Assembly: GCA_029204045.2 (NCBI GenBank)
Contig: CM055066.1
Coordinates: forward strand, 44,034,342 to 44,098,341
Reading direction: 5' to 3'
Length of the DNA: 64,000 nucleotides
DNA from: Tillandsia leiboldiana
Lineage: Eukaryota; Streptophyta; Magnoliopsida; Poales; Bromeliaceae
In this document: positions 31,057 to 43,056 of the stretch, piece after piece
Layout: each line of letters begins with the position of its first letter
How positions within the stretch are numbered: the first letter of the stretch is position 1
Made by a program: the position numbers and the translations under genes
Notes under the pieces: model-generated
Told to the model about the DNA's origin: nothing
What the model saw: only the letters and a program-made list of their open reading frames with translations
The model's database searches: none

Positions 31057-34000
31057 TAGGATGTAGGTCGTTGTGGCCTTAGAAACCCTAGGCGAGTGGT
31101 TGGACATTAGGATGACTACGTGAGAGTCGTGACTTTTAGCGAGAGTCCTGATTGAGTTTTATACCTCTCCCAAGAGACGGGATGAGTGATTGGCATGTTT
31201 ATTCTCGTAAGCGATTATGTTGGCTGCAGACAACATAATGCTATGGAATGGATGACATGTCTTAGACTCTCGCTGGGTTGGGTCGATTGGTTATTGTGTC
31301 CTGATGTTTGTTATTGTGCAGTGGCATCTTCAGTTGTACCAGTGGCACCGATGGAGCGAGTATCCCCCTCCGTGCCAACGTTTAGTGCCAAGGCAACGAG
31401 GCAGGGTGGATAGTTGACAGCAGAGGAGCTGTGGGGCATGTTTGATTGAGTGAGCCAGATTTGGCAGATGAACAACCCCGACTCGTAAGATTGAGTTTGG
31501 AGCCTTTGGAGGCAGAGTCGTGGTTGGTGGTGATGGAGTAATCAATTGAGAGCCTCCCTGTGCTAGAGAGTTTTGCAGTTGTTGAACTGCGTGCTCCATG
31601 TTAGAGGGACGAGGCACACAAGATATGTGTGACTGGGAGTGGATTGCGCCAGGATACCTTTCAGTTTAGTTGGTCCCTCCGTTATGGATTATTGACGCTT
31701 CGATGGAGTAGGCGTGGTGTATGGAGCGTGGCGTTGCAGTTCCTTTGGATAGGGATCTGCCGCTAGAGGCGAGTTCTGGATTTTGGTGCTTCGCGCCGGG
31801 TGATGGAGGATAGATCGGTCGGTAGAGACATTTCTGATTTCTTTTTCCAAGGTAGTGGATTTCTAAGACGCCAGAGATCGGGTGGACCCCGATGGCAGTA
31901 TCAGCGTCTTTATCAGAGTGGCGCAGCAGTAGCGTGGACTTGTTATCTACGGAGGACCCTATTTGTCGCCTCAATGTGAGCAGAGACAGAGGTTGTGCTC
32001 CCTTGTGGATAGTCTTGATTTTCAGGCAGATTGAGCGACGACCACGTGTATTGAGCGGATGAATCTGTGCCGCCCGATTGGAGGGCGCCACAGCAGCAGA
32101 TCGGGTTGTCGCAGGTGTGATTTCATCACAGCAGTCGGAGTTAGAGCAGGTTGCTTTCCTGCATGGACTAGAGGCAGATTTGTTACCACGTGCACTAGAG
32201 GTATAGGTTCCTGATTGTGTGGTGCATGTGGGGAAGGCTTTTGGATCATGTCCAATGCAGTTGAGGCCGCGAGTTATACCGGCAGACTTATTGGTAATTG
32301 TGGCAGTCGGTATTTTGACCATGTGCTTGAGAATGATTGGCACAATGCCACAGGATGTTTTGACTGAGGAGAGAGAGGACATCGATTTTCTGAGAGGCAG
32401 ACGAGAGGAGGTTTAGTTGTTGAGATTGTTAGAGCACACAGGCTTTAGCGACAGTGTGAGAGGTGCTCACGGCGGCACCGGGACTCAAGGATATCTCTGT
32501 TGCCCACGAGATCCCGGGTGTGATTTTACCTAAGCTGTTGATGATGCCGCCGGTTAGGGAGATAGAGATTGCGTTTGACGTAGTTCGGGAAACCGCGCCA
32601 CCCTCGACAGCACCTCATTGGATATCGCCTGTAGAGCTGAGAGAGCTGATGGCACAGTCGCAGGATCTGATGGATTGAGGGGTCTGTTTGACCTAGTGCC
32701 ACGCCGTTGATACACGATGGTGATGCCATGTCATTGATACACGACTTGAGGGCCCTTTTATGGTTCGAGTGTAGACAGGTCCGGGTGATATCTAGGACCT
32801 TTTGATGGAGTCATACTCCGGCAGTTATTGTATGGTGCGAGTGCCTACTTGGAATCAGACAGCCGAGGACCTTGCCTAGATGGCGTTCAGGACACGGTAG
32901 GGCATCTTGAGCTCACAGTGAGGCCAAGTGGATTGATTAATGCCCTGCCACTCTTATGATTTGAGGAATTGTGCTCCAGCTGTACTTGATTGGAATGGTA
33001 ACAAGATCCTCCAAGGATATTTGGATTTACTCCCAGAGCGACTTGGAGCACAAGGAGCACTTGTGGGTGTGCTACCATGCTCGTGTGGATGAAGCTGTAT
33101 GCCAAGTTATTGAGGTACAAGTTGTAGCTTCAGAAGCATACCTTCTTGGGTCACTTTATTCGAACCGTAGGAGCGGCGGTGGAAATCCGGCCAATATGGA
33201 TACTAATCGGGAATTGGCCGAGATCGGCAATTATTGTCGAGGTGAGGAGCTTCTTGGACTGGGCAGTGCCAGGAGAGCATGGCAATTGAATGATGAGACT
33301 GATACCAGCACCAACTCTTCTAGTTTTGTCAGTGTTGGGAGAGAGATCTGCGAGTTTTAGTGATGCCTCCTATAGCGACTGTGGAATTACCGTTGGGTTA
33401 TTGTTGAGCATTCTGGATTACCCCGACAGGGCCACTGTGATGGCGGATACCTGGAGCAGGAAAGCTGTCTGGGGTTTAGTTTGATGATTCCACAGCTGGC
33501 ACTGTGTGGACTGTTGAGGTAAACATGGCTTATGGTTGTGTCCCTGAGGGTTCCTTTTGATGGTAGACCGTGGTTGAGCAGTCCACTCGGATAGTCAGGA
33601 TTTGGGAGTGACCGAGTGAGGACCCTAGTTTGTGAAGGCTTCTTTCCTTCTTGGATGGCAGAGTGGGTATGCTTCAGGTTGCCTTGGTTGAGTTGACACA
33701 GGATGTAGTTTGGTGCGTGTTGCACTGGTGGTTATGTTGTTTTTTTCCCCCCAGCTTTTTGATGGAGTCCCTGAGGTTTTTCCCACGTTTCAGCGCGGAG
33801 TGATGTTCTTATGGATCCCTCGCCCGTGATTTACTCGCTCCATTTGAGATCAGTGAGTGTTTGGAGTATGAGGGACGCCCGTTGCGAGTTCTAGCTCGAG
33901 AGATGAGAGGATTGCGCAACCAGGCCATGCCGTACTGGCTGTTGTTGTTGTTGTTGAGGAGTAATCACGGGGAGTGAAAGGTGACTTGGGGAGCTTGAGA

Positions 34001-34078
34001 CGGGGATTTTGAGTCCCTACCCTTGAGTTTGAGACTCCTGTTTGAGTTGTGTTAGTTTCAAGGACGAAACTTTCTTTT

Positions 34079-34090
34079 AGTGGGGGAGGA
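34079..34090 (+). promoter_or_regulatory. Polypurine tract of element B
   Basis: AGTGGGGGAGGA ends exactly at the TG of the right LTR and follows GACGAAACTTTC, as in element A. Confidence 0.95.
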
Positions 34091-36329
34091 TGTGAGGACC
34101 CGAAATTCCCACTTATGGATTACGGTTACATCTACAGCTTCTGGAGGCCTACGAGGTATGTCGGTGGTGTTTGTGCGCAAGTTGGGCACAAGTGATGGAC
34201 TTCGGGCTTAAAAAGGGATCACTTGGGTGATTGGAGGATCCATCGAGTGTTTAGAAGTAGTTTCGCGCGAAACAGAGATTAAAATTGGACTCACTTCGAA
34301 GTTTGGACAAAAAATCACCTTTCCGGATGCCTTCGGCAATTTTTAGAGTTGGAATTTGGCAAAACGGATTGCGGATTTGGATTCAGCGTGCGAAAACGAT
34401 GAAAATGGACTATTTACTTGCATTTTTCGGAGCCCGGATGTCGCACACGAATTTCGAGGCAGCTTGGCACTGTTCCGGCGGCCGGCGGGCAGCGGCGGCG
34501 ACGGCGGGCAGCGGCGGAGCGCAGCGGGCAGCGGCAGAGCGCGGTGGCGGGCAGCGGCAGAGCGCGGCGGCGGGCGCGCCGACAGGCGCGCGGGCGCACG
34601 GGCAGGTGCGCGGTCCACCGCGGAGGCGTGCACCCGGGCGCAGGACACGTGGCGGCTCCCGGTTGGCCGGCGCAGCAGTCGTGGTCCACGGAATGTATTG
34701 CGGGTGTACGGTGGACCGGTGTGTGACAAGTGGCAGCGTGTGTTTGGCGCGGTGTTGTGCGCTCGGTCCACGGAACCGCTGCAGCGCCTCGAGTCGCGTG
34801 TGTGCAGAGGGCGCAGGCGGCGCGCGCCAGGCGCGCGTTGACTGGCAGCGGTGCCACGCGTTGCCCTCCGGTGCGGCCACGTGTCGTGCGGTGTGTGGGC
34901 GTTTTCGCTGTTGCCTGTTCGGCGGGCTAGGTGGAGGCCCGTGAGGGATTCGGGCCTGCACAGTGTTGGGCCGGGCCCAACAATGTAGCAGCCCGGATCT
35001 TCCGGGCGCCCGATTGTGGGGACAAGACCGGTATTTCTTGAATTGTTTTTTTGGGCTATTTAAGCGATCCGAGCCTTCCTCTTCTCCCTTTTTCCGCCAT
35101 TTCCGAGCTTCCTCTCGCCGCAGCGTCTGCAGGAAAATTGTTCCCCTTCGTGTTCTACATCCTTTGGAGGATTTCTAGGATTTCACGTGGTACGCATCCC
35201 GAGGTTTCCCTTTTTATGGCGCGGCGCGACGCTCGTCCATTTGTGTTCCCCTTCGTCGCGTTTCGGTGCGCGAGCTCCCCCGGCCTACTCCGACCACCTT
35301 TTCGGGCAATTTCTCCGCCGCTGGATCCGCGACGGACAGAGCTACGATCTAGGTATTTTCAGTATTCCCTAGTTTCAAGCTTTTCGAGGAGTTTTTCCAT
35401 GCTTACTGGGGGTCTTTTGCTGTGAGTGTTTTCTTGAGGACAGCGGGTTGTTTCGAGGATATCTCCGCAACCGGGCATCGGATTGAGACGAGCCTTTGCA
35501 CTTTTTTCATCTACTCGACGCAAGGATTATCACAGTATTTTTCTTGGATTTTTCTGAGGTTTGCCCGAAGGTATATGTTTTCCCCCTTATCTGTGCATGG
35601 AATTACAGTTATGTTGCTGTATGGTCTTGCGCACCCTGTGTTGTGGAATTTGTAACTTGGCCTACGGTGCTCGGAATTGGACGTACAGGTACCCGTTTCG
35701 AAGGTCTCGACGCGAGGATCGCTGTGGTATTTTTATCGGAATTTTCAGGGCAATTTCAGTAGGTGAAATAATTGCATCTTTGGGGCTGATTTTAGATTGT
35801 TTTTGTTTGGGTAAATTTTGGGAAGTTAAGTGTAACTGTGAACTTGGTGTTGTACCCAGAAGAGTTTGCGGGTATTGCTGGACCCGTTGGAGTTGGAGAT
35901 TTGGATTTCTTGATATTTTCAGCTGTGGGACTTGGACAGTTCAGCTCTTCAGGTGGGTGGCCTTGTCTTCATGACCTATGGACTGTGCATTAATTCTATC
36001 TGTGTAGGGACTTGCATGTTGTAGATGTATTCTGTATAGCATGCTAGAACATAGGAATTTATGTTCCTGATGTTGTTAGATGATCATGTGTTTATTTCTT
36101 CCCTACAAGCTGTTGTTTATTGATATCTTGGAACTTGACCTAGCACCCCCGCCATATGCAGCATGTTCAGCTAGACTGTAGAAAACTTCAACTTGGGCTA
36201 GGTTTTTATCGCTCTAGATATTCCCACATCACTATTCTATATATCATTCTGGACTTAGCTTTTTCCTCGCCCGGGTAGTGGGCCGAGAGGTCGGGTTGTT
36301 GTGGGATGCATTTACACTCGTGCTTGGGA
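34091..36329 (+). repeat. First part of the 3' LTR of element B
   Basis: Colinear with 26924-29129 of the 5' LTR, with an extra expansion of GGCAGCGGC units at about 34485-34580. It stops after TGCTTGGGA, where a filler and flank copy begin. TATA-like CTATTTAAG is at 35056. Confidence 0.9.
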
Positions 36330-36345
36330 TGCATTTACACCGTGG
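36306..36345. other. Duplication junction 1 with templated filler
   Basis: LTR sequence containing GATGCATTTACAC runs to TGCTTGGGA. A second copy of TGCATTTACAC follows and then CGTGGCTAAT of the 5' flank. The filler copies bases found about 20 bp upstream in the LTR, as in repair by template switching or microhomology-mediated end joining. Confidence 0.85.
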
Positions 36346-39300
36346 CTAATCCTGCACTAACAACGATCCCAAAGACCAGAGCGCGTACGAACACCACTTA
36401 TAACCACAACAACGAGACTCAACTGTATATAACACACCTGAGCTCCAAACCACTATACCATCACCCTGCGCTCTCGCGTGAACACCAGTCATCCTAGGGT
36501 TCGTTCCTAGCCAAACCTAGACATCATATTCCTATTTCTCTAATACCATTTAATCTGTCACTCCCCGAGTTCGAAAAACAACGTCTAAATTTTTATTTTA
36601 TTTTTTTAATCAGAGTTTTAAAACCAATCCAGGGCATGACAGACCACCACATATATAGAAAATTCTCAATCCCCATTGGATTGAGCCTTTCCTATACATG
36701 CTCGGCTCTACAATGGCAAACCAACATCAGAGTAGTCTAAACTACGAACTCTAATGAAAGATTAAACAGATTACAACAACTTATTACAATTATTACAACT
36801 TGAATTACATGCTTAATAAACTAATAAAGATAACAACGGCTGTCCAGGGTCGAATCTATCGCGGCATCTCACCAACACGTCCCGACATCCCAACACCCGA
36901 CTGACCTGAAAAATGGTCACCCGTGGGGTGTGAGATACATCGATAGTGTATCCCAGTGGGCACGACGAGCCGAGAAATAGCAGATCGTACCTACTGGCAT
37001 ACAATACTATAGGATAGTAGAAATCACAACATGTTAGGTAAGCATAATCAAGAAGCGAATAATTAATAAAGATGTAAAGCAGATATAGATTTCAACAGAA
37101 GTATACTGAAATAAATATTGAAATGAACCGAACAATCATAATAGAAAAGCATGCTGAACAGGCACAATGCATCAATAACTGAAACAACAATTTACCCAAT
37201 CATGGCCACCATATTGGTCAACAAGACCTCAGGGAAAACTCGCCGAACCTGGCACCAACCTGGCTGACATACTGTGAGGACCCGAAATTCCCACTTATGG
37301 ATTACGGTTAAATCTACAGCTTCTTGAGGCCTACGAGGTATGTCGGTGGTGTTTGTGCGCAAGTTGGGCACAAGTGATGGACTTCGGGCTTAAAAAGGGA
37401 TCATGTGGGTGATTGGAGGACCCATCGAGTGTTTAGTAGTTTCGCGCGAAACAGAGATTAAAATTGGACTCAATGCGAAGTTTGGACAAAAGATCACCTT
37501 TCCGGATGCCTTTGGCAATTTTTAGAGTTGGAATTTGGCAAAACAGATTGCGGATTTGGATTCAGCGTGCGAAAACGTTGAAAATGGACTATTTACTTGC
37601 ATTTTTCGGAGCTCGGATGTCGCGCACGAATTTCGAGGTAGCTTGGCACTGTTCCGGCGGCCGGTGGGCAGCGACGGAGCGCAGCGGGCAGCAGCAGAGC
37701 GCGGCGGCGGGCGCGCGGGCGCACGGGCAGGTGCGCGGTCCACCGCGGAGGCGTGCACCCGGGCGCAGGACACGTGGCGGCTCCCGGTTGGCCAGCGCAG
37801 CAGTCGTGGTCCACGGAATGTATCGCGGGTGTACGGTGGACCGGTGTGTGACACGTGGCAGCGTGTGATTGGCGCGGTGTTGTGCGCTCGATCCACGGAA
37901 CCACTGCACCGCCTCGGGACGCGTGCGTGCAGAGGGCGCAGGCGGTGCGTGCAGGCGCCCGCCAGGCGCGCATTGACTGGCAGCGGTGCCACGCATCGCC
38001 CTCCGGTGCGGCCACGTGTCGTGCGGTGTGTGGGCGTTTTCGCTGTTGCCTGTTCGGCGGGCTACGTGGAGGCCCGTGAGGGATTTGGGCCTGCACAGTG
38101 TTGGGCCGGGCCCAACACTGTAGCAGCCCGGATCTTCCGGGCGCCCGATTGTGGGGACAAGACCGGTATTTCTTGAATTGTTTTTTTGTGCTATTTAAGC
38201 GATCCGAGCCTTCCTCTTCTCCCTTTTTCCGCCATTTCCGAGCTTCCTCTCGCCGCAGCGTCTGCAGCAAAATTGTTCCCCTTCGTGTTCTGCATCCTCT
38301 GGAGGATTTCTAGGATTTCACGTGGCACGCATCCCGAGGTTTCCCTTTTTACGGCGCGGTGCGACGCTCGTCCATTTGTGTTCCCCTTCGTCGCGTTTCG
38401 GTGCGCGAGCTCCCCCGGCCTACTCCGACCACCTTTTCGGGCAATTTCTTCGCCGCTGGATCGGCGACGGACAGAGCTACGATCTAGGTATTTTCAGTAT
38501 ACCCTAGCTTCTCGCTTTTCGAGGAGTTTTTCCATGCTTACTGGGGGTCTTTTGCTGTGAGTGTTTTCTTGAGGACATCGGGTTGTTTCGAGGATATCTC
38601 CGCAACCGGGCATCGGATTGAGACGAGCCTTTGCACTTTTTTCATCTACTCGACGCAAGGATTATCACAGTATTTTTCTTGGATTTTTCTGAGGTTTGCC
38701 TGAAGGTATATGTTTTCCCCCTTATCTGTGCATGGAATTACAGTTATGTTGCTGTATGGTCTTGCGCACCCTGTGTTGTGGAATTTGTAACTTGGCCTAC
38801 GGAGCTCGGAATTGGACGTACAGGTACCCGTTTCGAAGGTCTCAACGCGAGGATCGCTGTGGTATTTTTATCGGAATTTTCAGGGCACTTTCAGTAGGTG
38901 AAATAATTGCATCTTTGGGGCTGATTTCAGATTGTTTTTGTTTGGTTAAATTTTGGGAAGTTAAGTGTAACTGTGAACTTGGTGTTGTACCCAGGAGAGT
39001 TTGCGGGTATTGCTGGACCCGTTGGAGTTGGAGATTTGGATTTCCTGATATTTTCAGCTGTGACTTGGACAGTTCAGCTCTTCAGGTGGGTGGCCTTGTC
39101 TTCATGACCTATGGACTGTGCATTAATTCTATCTGTGTAGGGACTTGCATGTTGTAGATGTATTCTGTATAGCATGCTAGAACATAGGAATTTATGTTCC
39201 TGATGTTGTTAGATGATCATGTGTTTATTTCTTTCCTACAAGCTGTTGTTTATTGATATCTTGGAACTTGACCTAGCACCCCCGCCATATGCAGCATGTT

Positions 39301-39473
39301 CAGCCAGACTGTAGAAAACATCAACTTGGGCTAGGTTTTTATCGCTCTAGATATTCCCACATCACTATTCTATATATCATTCTGGACTTAGCTTTTTCCT
39401 CGCCCGGGTAGTGGGCCGAGAGGTCGGGTTGTTGTGGGATGCATTTACACTCGTGCTTGGGATGCATTTACAC
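36341..39473. repeat. 3133-bp tandem unit, copy 2
   Basis: Contains the end of element E (internal part, PBS near 36538, LTR remnant) and then 2.2 kb of B LTR starting at 37273. It ends at a second junction with the same filler. E-derived and B-derived parts are nearly identical to the first copy by eye, with scattered substitutions. Confidence 0.9.
37273..39463 (+). repeat. Partial LTR of B within tandem copy 2
   Basis: Starts TGTGAGGACCC after CATAC, exactly as at 26924, and ends at the templated junction. It is the first ~2.2 kb of the LTR only, so it is neither a solo LTR nor a new insertion. Confidence 0.9.
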
Positions 39474-39480
39474 CGCGGCT
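39439..39480. other. Duplication junction 2 with the same filler
   Basis: Same order as at 36306: LTR sequence, TGCTTGGGA, repeated TGCATTTACAC, then CGCGGCTAAT. Identical junctions mean the second repeat arose by amplification of the first event, not by an independent break. Confidence 0.85.
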
Positions 39481-42080
39481 AATCCTGCACTAACAACGAT
39501 CCCAAAGACCAGAGCGCGTACGAACACCACTTATAACCACAACAACGAGACTCAACTGTATATAACACACCTGAGATCCAAACCACTATACCATCACCCT
39601 GCGCTCTCGCGTGAACACCAGTCATCCTATGGTTCGTTCCTAGCCAAACCTAGACATCATATTCCTATTTCTCTGATACCATTTAATCTGTCACGCCCCG
39701 AGTTCGAAAAACAACGTCTAAATTTTTATTTTATTTTTTTAATCAGAGTTTTAAAACCAATCCAGGGCATGACAGACCGCCACATATATAGAAAATTCTC
39801 AATCCCCATTGGATTGAGCCTTTCCGATACATGCTCGGCTCTACAATGGCAAACCAACATCAGAGTAGTCTAAACTACGAACTCTAATGAAAGATTAAAC
39901 AGATTACAACAACTTATTACAATTATTACAACTTGAATTACATGCTTAATAAACTAATAAAGATAACAACGGCTGTCCAGGGTCGAATCTATCGCAGCAT
40001 CTCACCAACACGTCCCGACATCCCAACACCCGACTGACCTGAAAAATTGTCACCCATGGGGAGTGAGATACATCGATAGTGTATCCCAGTGGGCACGACG
40101 AGCCGAGAAATAGCAGATCGTACCTACTGGCATACAATACTAGAGGATAGTAGAAATCACAACATGTTAGGTAAGCATAATCAAGAAGCGAATAATTAAT
40201 AAAGATGTAAAGCAGAAATAGATTTCAACAGAAGTATACTGAAATAAATATTGAAATGAACCGAACAATCATAATAGAAAAGCATGCTGAACAGGCACAA
40301 TGCATCAATAACTGAAACAACAATTTACCCAATCATGGCCACCATATTGGTCAACAAGACCTCAGGGAAAACTCGCCGAACCTGGCACCAACCTGGCTGA
40401 CATACTGTGAGGACCCGAAATTCCCACTTATGGATTACGGTTACATCTACAGCTTCTGGAGGCCTACGAGGTATGTCGGTGGTGTTTGTCCGCAAGTTGG
40501 GCACAAGTGATGGACTTCGGGCTTAAAAAGGGATCACGTGGGTGATTGGAGGACCCATCGAGTGTTTAGAAGTAGTTTCGCGCGAAACAGAGATTAAAAT
40601 TGGACTCAGTGCGAAGTTTGGACAAAAGATCACCTTTCCGGATGCCTTCGGCAATTTTTAAGTTGGAATTTGGCAAAACGGATTGCGGATTTGGATTCAG
40701 CGCGCGAAAACGATGAAAATGGACTATTTACTTGCATTTTTCGGAGCCCGGATGTCGCGCACGGATTTTGAGGCAGCTTGGCACTGTTCCGGCGGCCGGC
40801 GGGCAGCGGCGGAGCGCAGCGGGCAGCAGCAGAGCGCGGCGGCGGGAGCGCGGGCAGGCGCGCGGGCGCACGGGAGGTGCGCGGTCCACCGCGGAGGCGT
40901 GCACCCGGGCGCCGGACACGTGGCGGCTCCCGGTTGGCCGGCGCAGCAGTCGTGGTCCACGGAATATATCGCGGGTGTACGGTGGACCGGTGGACCGTTG
41001 AGTGTTGTCCGACCAGTTTTGTTAGCCCTGAGTTGTGGGTCGATCCTGGCTGTGGAGTATCTCCAGCCAGTGTGTTTTGTGCTGTGAGTTATTGGAGAGG
41101 CTAGTGTCTCGTGTTCGTGAGAGCTGATCTGCTGAGTCGTCGAGAGTGCTCCGACCATTGTGCGAGATGATTGAGGATTCTGGGTCTTTCCGTTCAGAGC
41201 GTGAGCGTGGATTTTGGACAATAGCCTGTAGTGCCACTTGAGCGACAGAGTGCGCGGATACCTTTTCCTCGGTGGGGTCGCGCCCCTCGAGAGCCACGCC
41301 CGGGGTGGATTTGTTACTTTTGTATCGCGACTTGTCGACGCAGTCCCTCTGGCTGGGCCACTTTTGGCAGTCACGGACGCCCTACGTCAGTCCGGTCCTA
41401 CGTGGATGTAACGGCAGTAGGTAGGCGCAGGTTTGACTGGACCCGAGGAGGCAGTCAGTGTAGATTGGGTGACTATACTTGAGAGTTAGTAGATGCATCA
41501 TGTTTCCATCTGTTCCACTTTTTGAGCATCTAGATAGAGGCATAGTAGCGGTAGAGTCATTCTCTTCCATCTCTTTTCTTTCAGTGTTACTTGTTACTTT
41601 ATGCCTCTAGTAGACTTAGTGGGCAGACCGTTGGACTTGTTGGCGGTACCCACTGAGAACTACTGTGGGATGTAGTTCTCACACCCGTCGCGGTGTCTTT
41701 TCCCCAGGGACTTCTACTCCTGTTCCTGTTGCTCCTATTGCTGATCCTTCTGACCGAGGCGAGGGAGTCGCGAGCTAGTTCCCCACCAGTCGTCTGCCAG
41801 AGAGAGTGTAGAGGTACCCCTTCAGAGGAGATCTTCAGTAGATTAGTTATTTTTTTCCTCTTTTGAGAGACTGATGTAGTGAAGACATTTTTGTATTGAG
41901 AGCCTGTACACTGATGTATTTATTGGAGATATCTCCCTGTTGAGTTCTGAGTTTTGTATTAGAGGACTTTGTATATGTTCGCATTTGGTAGATGGACATT
42001 GTATATTTATTTCCAGTTGTACAGTGGTTGATTTTACTTTTACAGCAGATTATTTTAGTTCTTTTTAGCTCTAATATCTG
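39474..42080. repeat. Tandem copy 3 with internal deletion and LTR tail
   Basis: Flank copy 39474-40405, then B LTR from 40406. At about 40990-41000 the sequence jumps from the part equivalent to 27510 to the part equivalent to about 29836, removing roughly 2.3 kb, including the TATA box. It then follows the LTR end region to CTAATATCTG at 42080, where Copia P is inserted. Confidence 0.88.
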
Positions 42081-42410
42081 TGTTACGGCATTTTGGTATT
42101 GGCATATTTCGTGAGTCAAGTCAGTGAGTTGAGTCGGAGTCTTAAAGGGATCAAATTGTCAATCAGCATTCAAAGACTTAGAGAAGATTCAACAAGAGCT
42201 CAAGTTGACACTCAGTGTCTTGAGTCTTGAAGATTGAAGTTGAAGAATTATTGATCAGTTACATCAATCTCAAGAAGAAAGTATTCAAGAGGATCAGGTT
42301 TGTTTAACTAAATAATTATGGTGATCCGAATACTTTCTTATAGTGTAGAAACACTTGGATGAACTTTTAATTGCATAATAATCAAAAACTGGTGTTCGGA
42401 CATGTTCAGG

Positions 42411-42630
42411 ATCCGGATCAGAGCCAACGATCCGGATCCCGAAGGTTGTTGCTTCATACAAGACTTCGATCCGGATCCATGCAATTTCCGATCCGGATCC
42501 CGAATGTTATGTTTTCTGATTTGTATGAACGATCCGGATCGGGCAATACGATCCGGATCCCGAACCCTTGGTTTTCTGGAATCGTCAATCTCGTTACGAC
42601 GATCCGGATCGCAGTAAATCCGATCCGGAT
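42411..42630 (+). promoter_or_regulatory. Eight ATCCGGAT sites in four pairs, U3 of element P
   Basis: The palindrome ATCCGGAT starts at 42411/42430, 42469/42491, 42532/42551 and 42602/42623, so partners are 19-22 bp apart, about two helical turns. Most second members continue with CCCGAA. The array ends about 65 bp before the TATA box. It is likely an upstream activating array; the factor is not known from sequence. Confidence 0.85.
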
Positions 42631-42696
42631 CGCCGTCCTGAAAATTTCTAGATAAGGTAAGTTTTTTATTCTTATCTCTTTCCAAAGGTTTCTAAA

Positions 42697-42705
42697 CTAT
42701 AAATA
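42697..42705 (+). promoter_or_regulatory. TATA box of Copia element P
   Basis: CTATAAATA following TTCCAAAGGTTTCTAAA, conserved in the solo LTR at 15101 and in Q at 51533-51542. Transcription would start about 30 bp downstream, in the GGGTTTCTC region. Confidence 0.85.
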
Positions 42706-42961
42706 GACGCTTAGGGTTTCTCAAGAACGTGGGAGCTACGGCCGATCTTTTCATAAAACTCTTGAGAGCAACCCTAGAGGCTAGGTTTTTATCGATCTTC
42801 TTTATAGCCTCTTTTAGGTCAATTCGATGGTTCTTTCAAGAACATATCTTTTGTCGAATTGATCTAATCTTTGCTTAGAGATTTCTTCTACGGTTCCTCA
42901 ATGAGAATCTAAGCAAAGGATCACCATCGAAGTCAATATTCTTATCGACTGAGTTTGCGTC

Positions 42962-43056
42962 GTGGATTCGACGTGGCATCGTGGATTCGGTGTGCTAAAG
43001 GCGTTTCGTGGATTCGAAACGTGCGCTCGTGGATTCGAGTGGCGTTCGTGGATTCG
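42962..43056 (+). repeat. GTGGATTCG motif cluster downstream of the TATA box
   Basis: GTGGATTCG occurs at 42962, 42981, 43008, 43030 and 43048 in P. The solo LTR (about 15385-15555) and Q (reverse, CGAATCCAC at 51068, 51133, 51164, 51189) have the same motif in the same LTR position. It lies in the transcribed part of the LTR. Confidence 0.85.

Larger units (their letters stand above)
31036..34090 (+). pseudogene. Internal region of element B: decayed gag-pol remnants
   Basis: It is colinear with the internal region of A and shares many identical stretches. The PPVREIEIAFDVV block and the LMAQSQDLMD block are at about 32510-32680. An IYSQSDLEHKEHL block followed by a KLLRYKL-like frame is at about 33020-33180. 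The C-terminal integrase/chromodomain relic at about 33780-33990 reads VLAREMRGLRNQ more clearly than in A. No RT catalytic centre, RNase H or integrase core is present. It cannot make a working protein. Confidence 0.8.
26924..42080 (+). mobile_element. Non-autonomous Ty3/Gypsy element B with expanded 3' LTR
   Basis: The left LTR is 26924-31035, followed by PBS 31044-31056, internal region 31036-34090, PPT 34079-34090 and a right LTR beginning at 34091. The right LTR is not simple. After 2.24 kb it jumps to a copy of B's own 5' flanking DNA, and the flank-plus-LTR unit is repeated. The last LTR copy runs to 42080, where Copia element P is inserted. The bases before the left LTR are CATAC; the matching right duplication would lie beyond P and is not seen. 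Internal remnants are colinear with A and C, so B is a sister of A with a different GC-rich LTR middle. Confidence 0.9.
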
